From contig CP062007.1 in assembly GCA_022749295.1 (NCBI GenBank), forward strand, positions 2,914,001 to 2,978,000: a stretch of 64,000 nucleotides of DNA, given 5' to 3'. The notes below the pieces were generated by a model. It was not told where the DNA came from. It was given only the letters and a program-made list of their open reading frames with translations, and ran no database searches. The position numbers and the translations under genes are program-made. Source of the DNA: Flavobacteriaceae bacterium GSB9. Lineage in GTDB: Bacteria; Bacteroidota; Bacteroidia; Flavobacteriales; Flavobacteriaceae. Below, piece by piece: positions 20,188 to 27,767 of this stretch; positions within the stretch are counted from its first letter, which is position 1, and each line of letters opens with the position of its first letter.

Positions 20188-21213
20188 ATGAAAACAATTA
20201 TGAAAAAATTTATTACACTTTCAATGTTCTTTGTAGCAAGTTGTCTATTTGCCCAAGAGGAAGCTAGCAAGCTTACTATTAGTGGTAGTGTTGATGCTTA
20301 CTATCAAACGTATTTAACGGCTCCAGATAATGTGGGTGCAACTTTCGGTACTGCATTTGCCGGTAAATCTGGTTTTGCTTTAGGTATGGGTAACATCATT
20401 GCAAGCTACGAAGGCGAAAAAGTAGGTGCAGTTCTTGATTTAGTTACTGGACCAAGAGGTGCTGGAGCTACTTTTAATACTGATATTGTTGATGGTATTG
20501 TGAATCAAGCGTATGTTTACTGGAATGTATCTGAAGGTACTACATTAACATTTGGTAGATGGAATACTTTTTTAGGTTATGAGGTTATTGCTCCTGCAGC
20601 AAACTTTAACTACAGCTGCTCTTATTTATTTTCTAGTGGACCTTTTTCTCATATGGGTTTAAAAGCAGACTTTGCTTTATCTGAAGATGTAAGCTTAATG
20701 TTAGCTGTTACCAATCCATGGGATACTAATGATGTTTCTATGACTGGTGAGTATGCACTAGGTGCTCAATTAGGGGCTTACGGACAATACCTTAATTTAT
20801 ATTACGATAGCGGAAACAATGGTGGTTTAGGTTTTGAAATCGATTATACAGGTGGTTTTGATTTGTCAGATGCTTTCTTCTTAGGTATTAATGCAGCTTA
20901 CAATGATAATGATGGTTCTGGTTTTTATGGGGCGGCACTTTATCCGCAAGTAGCTACTTCTGATAGCTTTTCAATAGGGTTAAGAGGTGAATATTTTGCT
21001 ATCCATGGAGATGGAGATGATTTACCATCTGTTTTTGCTACAACTTTAACAGGGAGCTATACTGTAGACAACTTGATTATTAAACCAGAAATTAGATTAG
21101 ATGCTTTAACTAATCAAGACGATGGTCAATTTTACGGAAACTTTGTTGACAGCGATGGAGTTGGTACCGATAGTTTAGCTGCATTTACTTTAGCTGCCAT
21201 AGTAACATTCTAA
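20188..21213 (+). CDS. Outer-membrane beta-barrel porin (BBP2-like) of the ammonium operon
   Basis: A cleavable signal peptide (FITLSMFFVASCLFAQ) is followed by a beta-rich protein of about 320 residues with alternating aromatic/hydrophobic strands (KLTISGSVDAYYQTYL, GFEIDYTGGFDL) and a final strand AAFTLAAIVTF ending in Phe, the outer-membrane assembly signal. It resembles the OmpL-like beta-barrel porin-2 family. It lies 108 bp upstream of amt and after a nitrogen-type promoter, so it may bring ammonium or small nitrogen compounds across the outer membrane; that role is inference. ATG 20188 or ATG 20200 may start translation. Confidence 0.8.
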   Translation: MKTIMKKFITLSMFFVASCLFAQEEASKLTISGSVDAYYQTYLTAPDNVGATFGTAFAGKSGFALGMGNIIASYEGEKVGAVLDLVTGPRGAGATFNTDIVDGIVNQAYVYWNVSEGTTLTFGRWNTFLGYEVIAPAANFNYSCSYLFSSGPFSHMGLKADFALSEDVSLMLAVTNPWDTNDVSMTGEYALGAQLGAYGQYLNLYYDSGNNGGLGFEIDYTGGFDLSDAFFLGINAAYNDNDGSGFYGAALYPQVATSDSFSIGLRGEYFAIHGDGDDLPSVFATTLTGSYTVDNLIIKPEIRLDALTNQDDGQFYGNFVDSDGVGTDSLAAFTLAAIVTF

Positions 21214-21321
21214 GGAATGAGCAATACAGCCAAATAAAAAAATGAATAAAAGGCAGGTTCATTATGAAATAGAGAACCTGCTTTATTCCAAAAAAATAAC
21301 TAACCCTAAAAATTATTTATT

Positions 21322-22608
21322 ATGTCAATATTAAATGTGCCCCTTATAATGCAAGATACCGCCGCGATAGAAGGCGATATGGGAATGCTTTGGATGCTTA
21401 TTTCAGGTATTCTAGTATTCTTTATGCAAGCTGGATTCTTTTTAGTTGAGTCTGGTATGACCGATTCAAAGAATGCGGTAAACATCGCCATGAAAAACTT
21501 CTTGGACATTGCAGTAGGTTCTTTGGCTTTCTGGTTCATAGGATATTCGTTAATGTATGGTGCCGATCAAGGTGGCGGTTGGTTCCACTGGGGTGGTTTT
21601 ATTTTTTCTCAAGGCGCTGCCGATTTATTCTTCCAAACGGTATTTGCGGCAACTGCAGCAACTATTGTTTCGGGTGCTATTGCGGGAAGAACAAAATATA
21701 CAACATACGCCATCTTTAGTGTTTTGTTAACGGCTTTCATTTACCCAATTGCCGGCGGATGGGAATGGAATGGCGGATGGTTAAATAATACCGATGGTAT
21801 TATGCCAGCCGAATTTATCGATTTCGCAGGGTCTTCAATCGTTCACTCTGTAGGTGGATGGGCTGCTTTGGTAGCAGCATGGATGGTAGGTCCAAGAATT
21901 GGTAAATTCCTTAACGGTAAACCCATTGAAATGCATGGTCATAACCAAATGTACGCTACTTTAGGTGTGTTTATCCTATGGTTAGGATGGTTTGGTTTTA
22001 ACGGTGGTTCTCAGTTAGCTTGGGGTGGCGATGATGCTACTGCTGCTTCGCAAGTGGTGCTTGTAACAAACTTAGCTGCTGCAGCTGGTGCATTAGGAGC
22101 TTTATTCTTTACATGGTTTAAAAACGGCAAACCAAACTTAAGTATGACCTTGAATGGTGCGCTTGCTGGTTTGGTTAGTATAACTGCTGGTTGTGGTAAC
22201 ATGACAGAGGGTGGTGCTGTATTAGCTGGATTAATAGGAGGCTTGCTAGTTGTATTCTCAATAGGTTTCATTGAAAAAACATTAAAAATTGATGATGCGG
22301 TTGGTGCCATATCTGTTCACGGTGTAGCTGGAGCCTGGGGTACTTTAGTAATAGGCCTTTGGGGTGTTGACGGTGATGCTGGTATAGGTATACTTAACGG
22401 TGGTGGCGCTGCTCAATTAGGTGCTCAAGCTATTGGAGTTGTTGCATATGCAGTTTGGGCTATAGCACTATCTTTTATATTCCTATATATTATGAAAGTA
22501 ACTGTAGGGCTTAGAGTATCTGAAAAAGAAGAGATTGATGGTCTTGACTGGGCCGAGCATGGTTCAATTGCCTACCCTGGTAAGAGACAAAGAGAAATTG
22601 AAGAGTAA
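21322..22608 (+). CDS. amt: Ammonium transporter (Amt), first copy
   Basis: An inner-membrane Amt/MEP/Rh protein with about 11 helices that conducts ammonium as a trimer. The two pore histidines are in SIVHSVGGWAAL and ISVHGVAGAWGT, and the signature GGWEWNGGW and LWLGWFGFNGGS are present. The cytoplasmic tail ends HGSIAYPGKRQREIEE. At 428 residues it is longer than the second copy, and the two differ clearly outside the core, so they are old paralogues. The gene is followed by its own terminator. Confidence 0.95.
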   Translation: MSILNVPLIMQDTAAIEGDMGMLWMLISGILVFFMQAGFFLVESGMTDSKNAVNIAMKNFLDIAVGSLAFWFIGYSLMYGADQGGGWFHWGGFIFSQGAADLFFQTVFAATAATIVSGAIAGRTKYTTYAIFSVLLTAFIYPIAGGWEWNGGWLNNTDGIMPAEFIDFAGSSIVHSVGGWAALVAAWMVGPRIGKFLNGKPIEMHGHNQMYATLGVFILWLGWFGFNGGSQLAWGGDDATAASQVVLVTNLAAAAGALGALFFTWFKNGKPNLSMTLNGALAGLVSITAGCGNMTEGGAVLAGLIGGLLVVFSIGFIEKTLKIDDAVGAISVHGVAGAWGTLVIGLWGVDGDAGIGILNGGGAAQLGAQAIGVVAYAVWAIALSFIFLYIMKVTVGLRVSEKEEIDGLDWAEHGSIAYPGKRQREIEE

Positions 22609-22640
22609 TAAATTTCAAGTATAAGTAATAATGTCAAAAG

Positions 22641-22666
22641 GTGCCTTTCTCATAAAGGCACTTTTT
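22641..22666 (+). terminator. Intrinsic terminator after amt copy 1
   Basis: GTGCCTTT (22641-22648) pairs with AAAGGCAC (22654-22661), loop CTCAT, then TTTTT. It separates porin-amt from the following PII-amt unit. Confidence 0.85.
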
Positions 22667-22703
22667 GAACATTTAATAGAAAGTAGTTAAATAAGTGTTT
22701 TTA

Positions 22704-22731
22704 GGGGGATAAAAATAATTTCCTAATTTTA
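22704..22731 (+). promoter_or_regulatory. Candidate promoter of PII-amt unit with G5 box
   Basis: GGGGG (22704-22708) lies 20 nt upstream of TAATTTTA (22724-22731), a near match to TAnnTTTG. The flanks (TTTTTA before, ATAAAAA after) resemble those of the GGGGG upstream of the porin-amt unit, where the spacing is 21 nt. Confidence 0.45.
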
Positions 22732-22763
22732 GCATACTAAAATTAAATAAGATTCAAATAATT

Positions 22764-23102
22764 ATGAAAAAAATTGAAGCAATCATTAGAAAATCAAAAT
22801 ACAGCGTTGTAAAAGAGGCGTTACACGAAGTTGGTGTAAACTTTTTTTCCTACTGGGACGTAACCGGTCTTGGTAATGAAAAAGAAGGCCATGTTTACAG
22901 GGGGGTGTCGTACAGCACTAGCGATATTCAACGTCGTTTTTTATCGATAGTGGTTAATGACGATTTTGCAGAAAAAACTATTGAAACCATTATAAATTCA
23001 GCCGGAACTGGCGAAGTGGGAGATGGTAAAATTTTTGTATCAGATGTTGAACAATGTTACAGAATAAGAACAGGAGAAAAAGGCGGAGAAACTTTAAAAT
23101 AA
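22764..23102 (+). CDS. PII nitrogen regulatory protein, copy 1 (GlnB/GlnK family)
   Basis: PII trimers bind ATP/ADP and 2-oxoglutarate and plug Amt channels with the T-loop. The start KKIEAIIRKSKYSVVKEAL, the T-loop tyrosine in VYRGVSYS, the B-loop TGEVGDGKIFV and the C-loop YRIRTGEKGG are all recognisable. The base of the T-loop is unusual: GLGNEKEGH replaces the usual GxGRQKGH, so the conserved Gln that touches Mg2+ and 2-oxoglutarate is changed and one residue is inserted. It precedes amt copy 2 by 36 bp, which supports control of Amt. Confidence 0.93.
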   Translation: MKKIEAIIRKSKYSVVKEALHEVGVNFFSYWDVTGLGNEKEGHVYRGVSYSTSDIQRRFLSIVVNDDFAEKTIETIINSAGTGEVGDGKIFVSDVEQCYRIRTGEKGGETLK

Positions 23103-23138
23103 AAAAATAGAAAACAGAAAAAACATAAAACAATTATA

Positions 23139-24368
23139 ATGGAAGGATTATTTACAGCTAACAACGTATGGATGATGATCTGTACAGCATTGGTTTTCTT
23201 TATGCATACTGGTTTTGCATTTTTAGAAATCGGACTAACAAGACAAAAGAATACAATAAACATATTATTTAAAAACATATTTATTATTACCGTAGGGTTA
23301 TTGCTTTATTACATAGCGGGTTTTAACCTAATGTACCCAGGTTTTGCTGAAGGTTCTGCAGGGGTATTTGATTTTGCAGGATTTGGGATAGCGCCACCCG
23401 AAAATGGAATGACACCTGAATACGCCGATGGCGGTTACACATGGTGGACCGACTTCTTATTTCAGGGTATGTTTGCTGCAACTGCCGCAACCATCGTTTC
23501 GGGAGCTGTTGCAGAACGTATAAAAATAGGACCTTTTATGGTGTTTACCGTATTGTATGTAGGTGTTGTTTACCCTATTGCCGGATCTTGGAAATGGGGC
23601 GGTGGATTCTTAGACCAACTTGGTTTTTATGATTTCGCAGGTTCTACATTAGTACATTCAGTTGGCGGATGGGCTGCTTTGGTTGCCGTTTGGTTGCTGG
23701 GTGCTAGAATTGGGAAATTCAAAAACGGAAAAGCACAAGCTATTCCAGGGCATAGTATTCCTATGGCTACTGCCGGTGTACTTATCTTATGGTTAGGATG
23801 GTTTGGGTTTAACGGAGGTTCTGTGCTTTCAGCCGACCCGGAATTAACATCGTTAACTTTAGTTACAACGTGTTTAGCTGCAGCAGCAGGAGGTGTAGTG
23901 GCTGCTTTTGTATCGTTCTTAAAGTACAAAAATCTAGACTTGACCATGTTCTTAAATGGTATATTAGGTGGTTTGGTTGGTATTACTGCTGGAGCCGATG
24001 TAATGACACCAGAGAGCGCAATACTTATTGGTGCTATAGCTGGGGCGCTTATCGTGTTTGCGGTTAGCTTCATTGATGCCATTAAGCTTGATGACCCTGT
24101 TGGTGCTATCGCTGTACACTTAGTATGTGGTATTTGGGGAACATTGGCCGTTGGTATTTTCTCAACCAACCCAGACCATACATTTATAGCCCAATTAACA
24201 GGTGTGGCTTGTTATGCTGGTATTTGTTTAGTGTCCTCTTTCTTGATTTTCTTTGTGTTGAAGAAAACAGTAGGTATAAGAGTTCCTGAAAAAGAAGAGT
24301 TAGAAGGCTTAGATGCGCATGAGCACGGCATGGATGCTTATCCAGATTTTAGATTGAATGAGCATTAA
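23139..24368 (+). CDS. amt: Ammonium transporter (Amt), second copy
   Basis: A second Amt of 409 residues with both pore histidines (TLVHSVGGWAAL, IAVHLVCGIWGT) and the conserved LWLGWFGFNGGS. Compared with copy 1, it starts without a pre-sequence (MEGLFTANNVWMMICTALVFF), has a longer loop after helix 3 and replaces VAGAWGT with VCGIWGT. It is sandwiched between the two PII genes. Having two Amts beside two PIIs suggests different affinities or a transporter/sensor split, which the sequence alone cannot decide. Confidence 0.95.
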   Translation: MEGLFTANNVWMMICTALVFFMHTGFAFLEIGLTRQKNTINILFKNIFIITVGLLLYYIAGFNLMYPGFAEGSAGVFDFAGFGIAPPENGMTPEYADGGYTWWTDFLFQGMFAATAATIVSGAVAERIKIGPFMVFTVLYVGVVYPIAGSWKWGGGFLDQLGFYDFAGSTLVHSVGGWAALVAVWLLGARIGKFKNGKAQAIPGHSIPMATAGVLILWLGWFGFNGGSVLSADPELTSLTLVTTCLAAAAGGVVAAFVSFLKYKNLDLTMFLNGILGGLVGITAGADVMTPESAILIGAIAGALIVFAVSFIDAIKLDDPVGAIAVHLVCGIWGTLAVGIFSTNPDHTFIAQLTGVACYAGICLVSSFLIFFVLKKTVGIRVPEKEELEGLDAHEHGMDAYPDFRLNEH

Positions 24369-24395
24369 TCATATAAATTAAGTTTGATTAGGATT

Positions 24396-24429
24396 AAGGG
24401 TGTCTTTTTAAAAAGGCATCCTTTTTTTT
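24396..24429 (+). terminator. Intrinsic terminator after amt copy 2
   Basis: AAGGGTGTCTTTTT and AAAAAGGCATCCTT form a long stem with two G-U wobbles, followed by a T-run (24422-24429). It isolates the second PII gene. Confidence 0.8.
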
Positions 24430-24485
24430 GTTATATTGTATACGAGTTTATGTTAAAAAAGATTGAACATTTTTATTGAAAAAAC

Positions 24486-24824
24486 ATGAAAAAAATTGAA
24501 GCAATTATAAGAAAGTCAAAATTCAATGTCGTTAAAGAAGCCCTGCACGAAGTTGGCGTAAACTTTTTTTCCTATTGGGATGTCACGGGATTGGGTAACG
24601 AAAAAGAAGGTCATGTATATCGAGGTATTTCTTATAGCACCAGTGATATCCAAAGAAGGTATTTGTCTATAGTGGTTAATGATGACTTTGCTGAGGCTGC
24701 AATAAATGCCATACTACAATCGGCAAGTACGGGGGAAGTGGGCGATGGTAAAATCTTTGTGTCAAATATGGAAGAGGCTTACCGTATACGCACAGGAAGT
24801 AAAGGCGGTGATACTTTAAATTAA
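24486..24824 (+). CDS. PII nitrogen regulatory protein, copy 2
   Basis: A close paralogue of the PII at 22764 (112 residues each, differing at roughly one position in six). It keeps the T-loop VYRGISYS tyrosine, the same altered GLGNEKEGH segment, the B-loop and the C-loop RIRTGSKGG. Terminators on both sides imply a separate transcript. I see no G5 box upstream, so it may be controlled differently from copy 1. Confidence 0.93.
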   Translation: MKKIEAIIRKSKFNVVKEALHEVGVNFFSYWDVTGLGNEKEGHVYRGISYSTSDIQRRYLSIVVNDDFAEAAINAILQSASTGEVGDGKIFVSNMEEAYRIRTGSKGGDTLN

Positions 24825-24855
24825 ACCACACGGCATTTTTATTGTAAGTAACAAA

Positions 24856-24887
24856 AAAAGCGCAAATTCAAGAGAATTTGCGCTTTT
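24856..24887. terminator. Bidirectional terminator between PII copy 2 and ppc
   Basis: AAAAGCGCAAATTC (24856-24869) and GAATTTGCGCTTTT (24874-24887) form a 14-bp perfect stem with loop AAGA, serving both converging genes. Confidence 0.9.
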
Positions 24888-24907
24888 CAATTTTATAGAT
24901 ATTTGTT

Positions 24908-27490
24908 TTATGCAGAATTTCTGCTGGCGTTTATATTACCAAACAACGAACGCGTAACAATTTTTTCAAAAATCTTTTTCTCGTCATTGTCAATGCCTGC
25001 TTTTTCAAACTCTTGAACCTTTTTAAGGGCGTATTGCTGAATAGTTAGCAACGGTAATACAATAGATTCCCTAACCTGAATGGAAGCTTTGCCCGAAGGT
25101 TCGTTTTCCATTAGTTCTTTATAGCCTGTTAATTTTAGCAACAGCCTTTGTGTTGTTAAGTATTCTTCGTGTATAATGTTCCAAAACTCGCCAAACTCTT
25201 CGTCTTTGGCCATGTATTTGGTAAGGTCGAAGAACGATTTTGTTAAGGACATCATACTGTTTTCTAACAGTGTTTTAAAGAATTTAGAGTTGTTGTAAAG
25301 CTGTTCAACTTTGTCAAACTCCCCTTTGTCTTCATATTTTTTTAACGCCGTACCCACACCGAAGAAACCTGGTACATTTTGTTTTAACTGGCTCCAAGAT
25401 CCCACAAACGGAATGGCGCGTAAATCTGAAAACACTAATTTATCTGAGGTCCCTCTTTTAGAAGGTCTACTTCCAATGTTGGTTTTAGCATAGTATTTTA
25501 AAGTACTCATGCGCTCCAAATATGGGATAAACATTGGGTGGCTTTTAAAATCTTTATAAGTTTGGTAGCTGGTCTCTGCCAAATCGCTCATAACTACCCT
25601 GTCTTCATCAGACATTTTATTTTTTTCCTTAAGCTTGTTCATAAGGCCAGAACTAATTAATTGCTCAAGGTTATATTGCGACGAGTTTAGCGTGCCAAAA
25701 TTAGAGCTAATGGTTTGCCCTTGTATGGTAAGCTGTACTTCTTTGTCTTCAATAGTAGGGCCTAATGAGGCATAGAACTGATGTGTTTTTCCACCACCAC
25801 GTGCTGGTGGTCCGCCACGGCCGTCAAAGAAAATTGCGGTAATATCGTATTTTCTGGACATTTCGGTTAGTAATTCTTTTGCTTTATAAATGCCCCAATT
25901 GGCCATTAAGTAACCGCCGTCTTTTGTACCGTCAGAGAAACCTAACATAATAGTTTGTTTCATGCCTCTAGCTTTTAGGTGGGCCATATACTCTGGGTTT
26001 GTATATAATTGCTCCATAACGCTTGGTGCATTTTCTAAATCGGTAATAGTTTCAAACAAAGGAACCACATCAACAGTTAACTCGTCTCTAAAGGCTACAA
26101 TCTTAAGCATAGCAAATAGCTGCATAACGTTAAGTGCCGTTTGGTTGTTGCTAATAATGTATCGGTTTGCACCGCGCTCACCATTACTTTCTTGAATGTC
26201 TTTAATTGCAGAAATGGTTTTTAAGGTATTGTAAACCATTTCATCTTCAAACACATCCAAATGTTCTATGGTGTCGTCTGCCTTAGAGAGAATTTCTATT
26301 TGTTCGCTTTCAGAAAGTTCGTGGTAGTTTTTAGGGAATGAAGAGCTTCCCGTTTCTATTAAATAGTCTATAACCGTTGTGAAAACAGAGTGGTGTATGC
26401 GGCTATCTTGCCTTATGTCAAGTGTGGCAAAATTGTAACCAAACATGTGCACTTTGTTTATTAAGTCGTTTATCTCTTTAACGTAAAGTGATTGATGTTC
26501 TTCAATAATAAGGTTGCGAATACTCAAAAGCTCATTTATCAATTCTTGCGAATCAATTGTTTTTTTGGTATTAAGGTCTATACTGTAATTGTATAGTATG
26601 GTCTCCAATTTTATAATGCGGTCTTCTACACCTCTGAAGGTTAGCTTTCTTCTAAGCTTTTTAAGGTCTTCGTAGTATTTTTTAAGAACTGATTGTTTTA
26701 ATTTATTGGCAACTTTTATTGTCGTATCGGGTTTAACAAATGGGTTTCCGTCGCGGTCGCCACCTGGCCAAAATCCAATATTTATAATTTCGTTGTGCTT
26801 TTTTTCATCTGTAAAGATGTTTTGCTGAATGTAATTGTATATTTCGCTGAATGAGTGGTAAAATACATTCTCTAAGTACCAAATTAAACTTTTTGCCTCA
26901 TCGTAAGGGGTTGGCTTTTTGTGTTTGAAAAACGGTGTTTTACCTAATTGGCCAAACAAATTATTGATTTCAGAAAGGTTGTTTTCTTCAATGGCTTTTG
27001 TTAGGTCTGTAATAATCCCCAAAACCGAACCTGGATAAAATTGGGTAGGGTGGGCTGTTAATACAATTCTAACCTTAAACTCCTCAAGGTATTCTTTAAG
27101 CTCTTGTATTTTGTCTTCAGAAATGGCCGATCCCTTTAAGTTTCTTAACGTACCTACGCCTTCCATATTGTTAACGACTGGAAAAGCCGCGTCTTCAATG
27201 GCGTCAAACAGTACAACTTGACGTTCGATGTACTGAATAAACCTGAAGAGTAAGTTAATTTGGCTTTCTTTTGTACGGCGAGCTTGATATTTTTTGAAAA
27301 AAGTATCAACGATGGTAGTTGGGTCGTCCCCTTGTTTAAACCCCTTTTCACAAGTTTCGTGAAATAACGGAAGCAAAACGCCTGTTTTTGTAACCGAATC
27401 GAAGGGTAAGGTCATAAATATACTGTTGTATATTTGGTATTTTGACAAAACACTCTGGTTGAATCTCTTTAATTTTGGTTCTACTGACAT
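24908..27490 (-). CDS. ppc: Phosphoenolpyruvate carboxylase
   Basis: Carboxylates PEP with bicarbonate to oxaloacetate, replenishing the TCA cycle and so 2-oxoglutarate and aspartate. The catalytic His is in LTAHPTQFYPGSV, the Arg-rich loop is FFDGRGGPPARGGG, and SRPSKRG and the PGFFGVG region are present. At 860 residues it has the family length; the C-terminus reads RNSA where most enzymes have RNTG. Its position next to the ammonium genes fits a role in feeding carbon skeletons to nitrogen assimilation. Confidence 0.95.
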   Translation of the reverse strand: MSVEPKLKRFNQSVLSKYQIYNSIFMTLPFDSVTKTGVLLPLFHETCEKGFKQGDDPTTIVDTFFKKYQARRTKESQINLLFRFIQYIERQVVLFDAIEDAAFPVVNNMEGVGTLRNLKGSAISEDKIQELKEYLEEFKVRIVLTAHPTQFYPGSVLGIITDLTKAIEENNLSEINNLFGQLGKTPFFKHKKPTPYDEAKSLIWYLENVFYHSFSEIYNYIQQNIFTDEKKHNEIINIGFWPGGDRDGNPFVKPDTTIKVANKLKQSVLKKYYEDLKKLRRKLTFRGVEDRIIKLETILYNYSIDLNTKKTIDSQELINELLSIRNLIIEEHQSLYVKEINDLINKVHMFGYNFATLDIRQDSRIHHSVFTTVIDYLIETGSSSFPKNYHELSESEQIEILSKADDTIEHLDVFEDEMVYNTLKTISAIKDIQESNGERGANRYIISNNQTALNVMQLFAMLKIVAFRDELTVDVVPLFETITDLENAPSVMEQLYTNPEYMAHLKARGMKQTIMLGFSDGTKDGGYLMANWGIYKAKELLTEMSRKYDITAIFFDGRGGPPARGGGKTHQFYASLGPTIEDKEVQLTIQGQTISSNFGTLNSSQYNLEQLISSGLMNKLKEKNKMSDEDRVVMSDLAETSYQTYKDFKSHPMFIPYLERMSTLKYYAKTNIGSRPSKRGTSDKLVFSDLRAIPFVGSWSQLKQNVPGFFGVGTALKKYEDKGEFDKVEQLYNNSKFFKTLLENSMMSLTKSFFDLTKYMAKDEEFGEFWNIIHEEYLTTQRLLLKLTGYKELMENEPSGKASIQVRESIVLPLLTIQQYALKKVQEFEKAGIDNDEKKIFEKIVTRSLFGNINASRNSA

Positions 27491-27767
27491 ATAATTTTTT
27501 TTCTATTGAAAATTAAGCATAAAAATACTAAAGCTAGAGCTAAACTGCACAGCCTGTTCTAAGTTTTATCAAATTTTTGTCTTTAAATAAATCTCATTAA
27601 GAATAATTAAATAAAAAGCAATCATTCGCCTAATGTTTTTAATCTTTTTTGAAGGAAAAATCTTCTTTTTCAATGCAGAAGGGTTAAGGGTTGCCATCAA
27701 GGGATGACATTTATCATATTCTAGAAGTTTTACGCTGCATACATTTGCTGATTAAAATAAAAACAAT

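Noticed and set aside
22011-22310. 99-codon antisense frame inside the first amt
   Set aside because: Shadow of the amt coding sequence; same biased composition as the antisense frame in copy 2.
23627-24169. 180-codon open frame on the minus strand inside the second amt
   Set aside because: It lies wholly antisense to a clear amt, is rich in Pro/Ala/Thr as expected from the reversed codons, and has no family resemblance.
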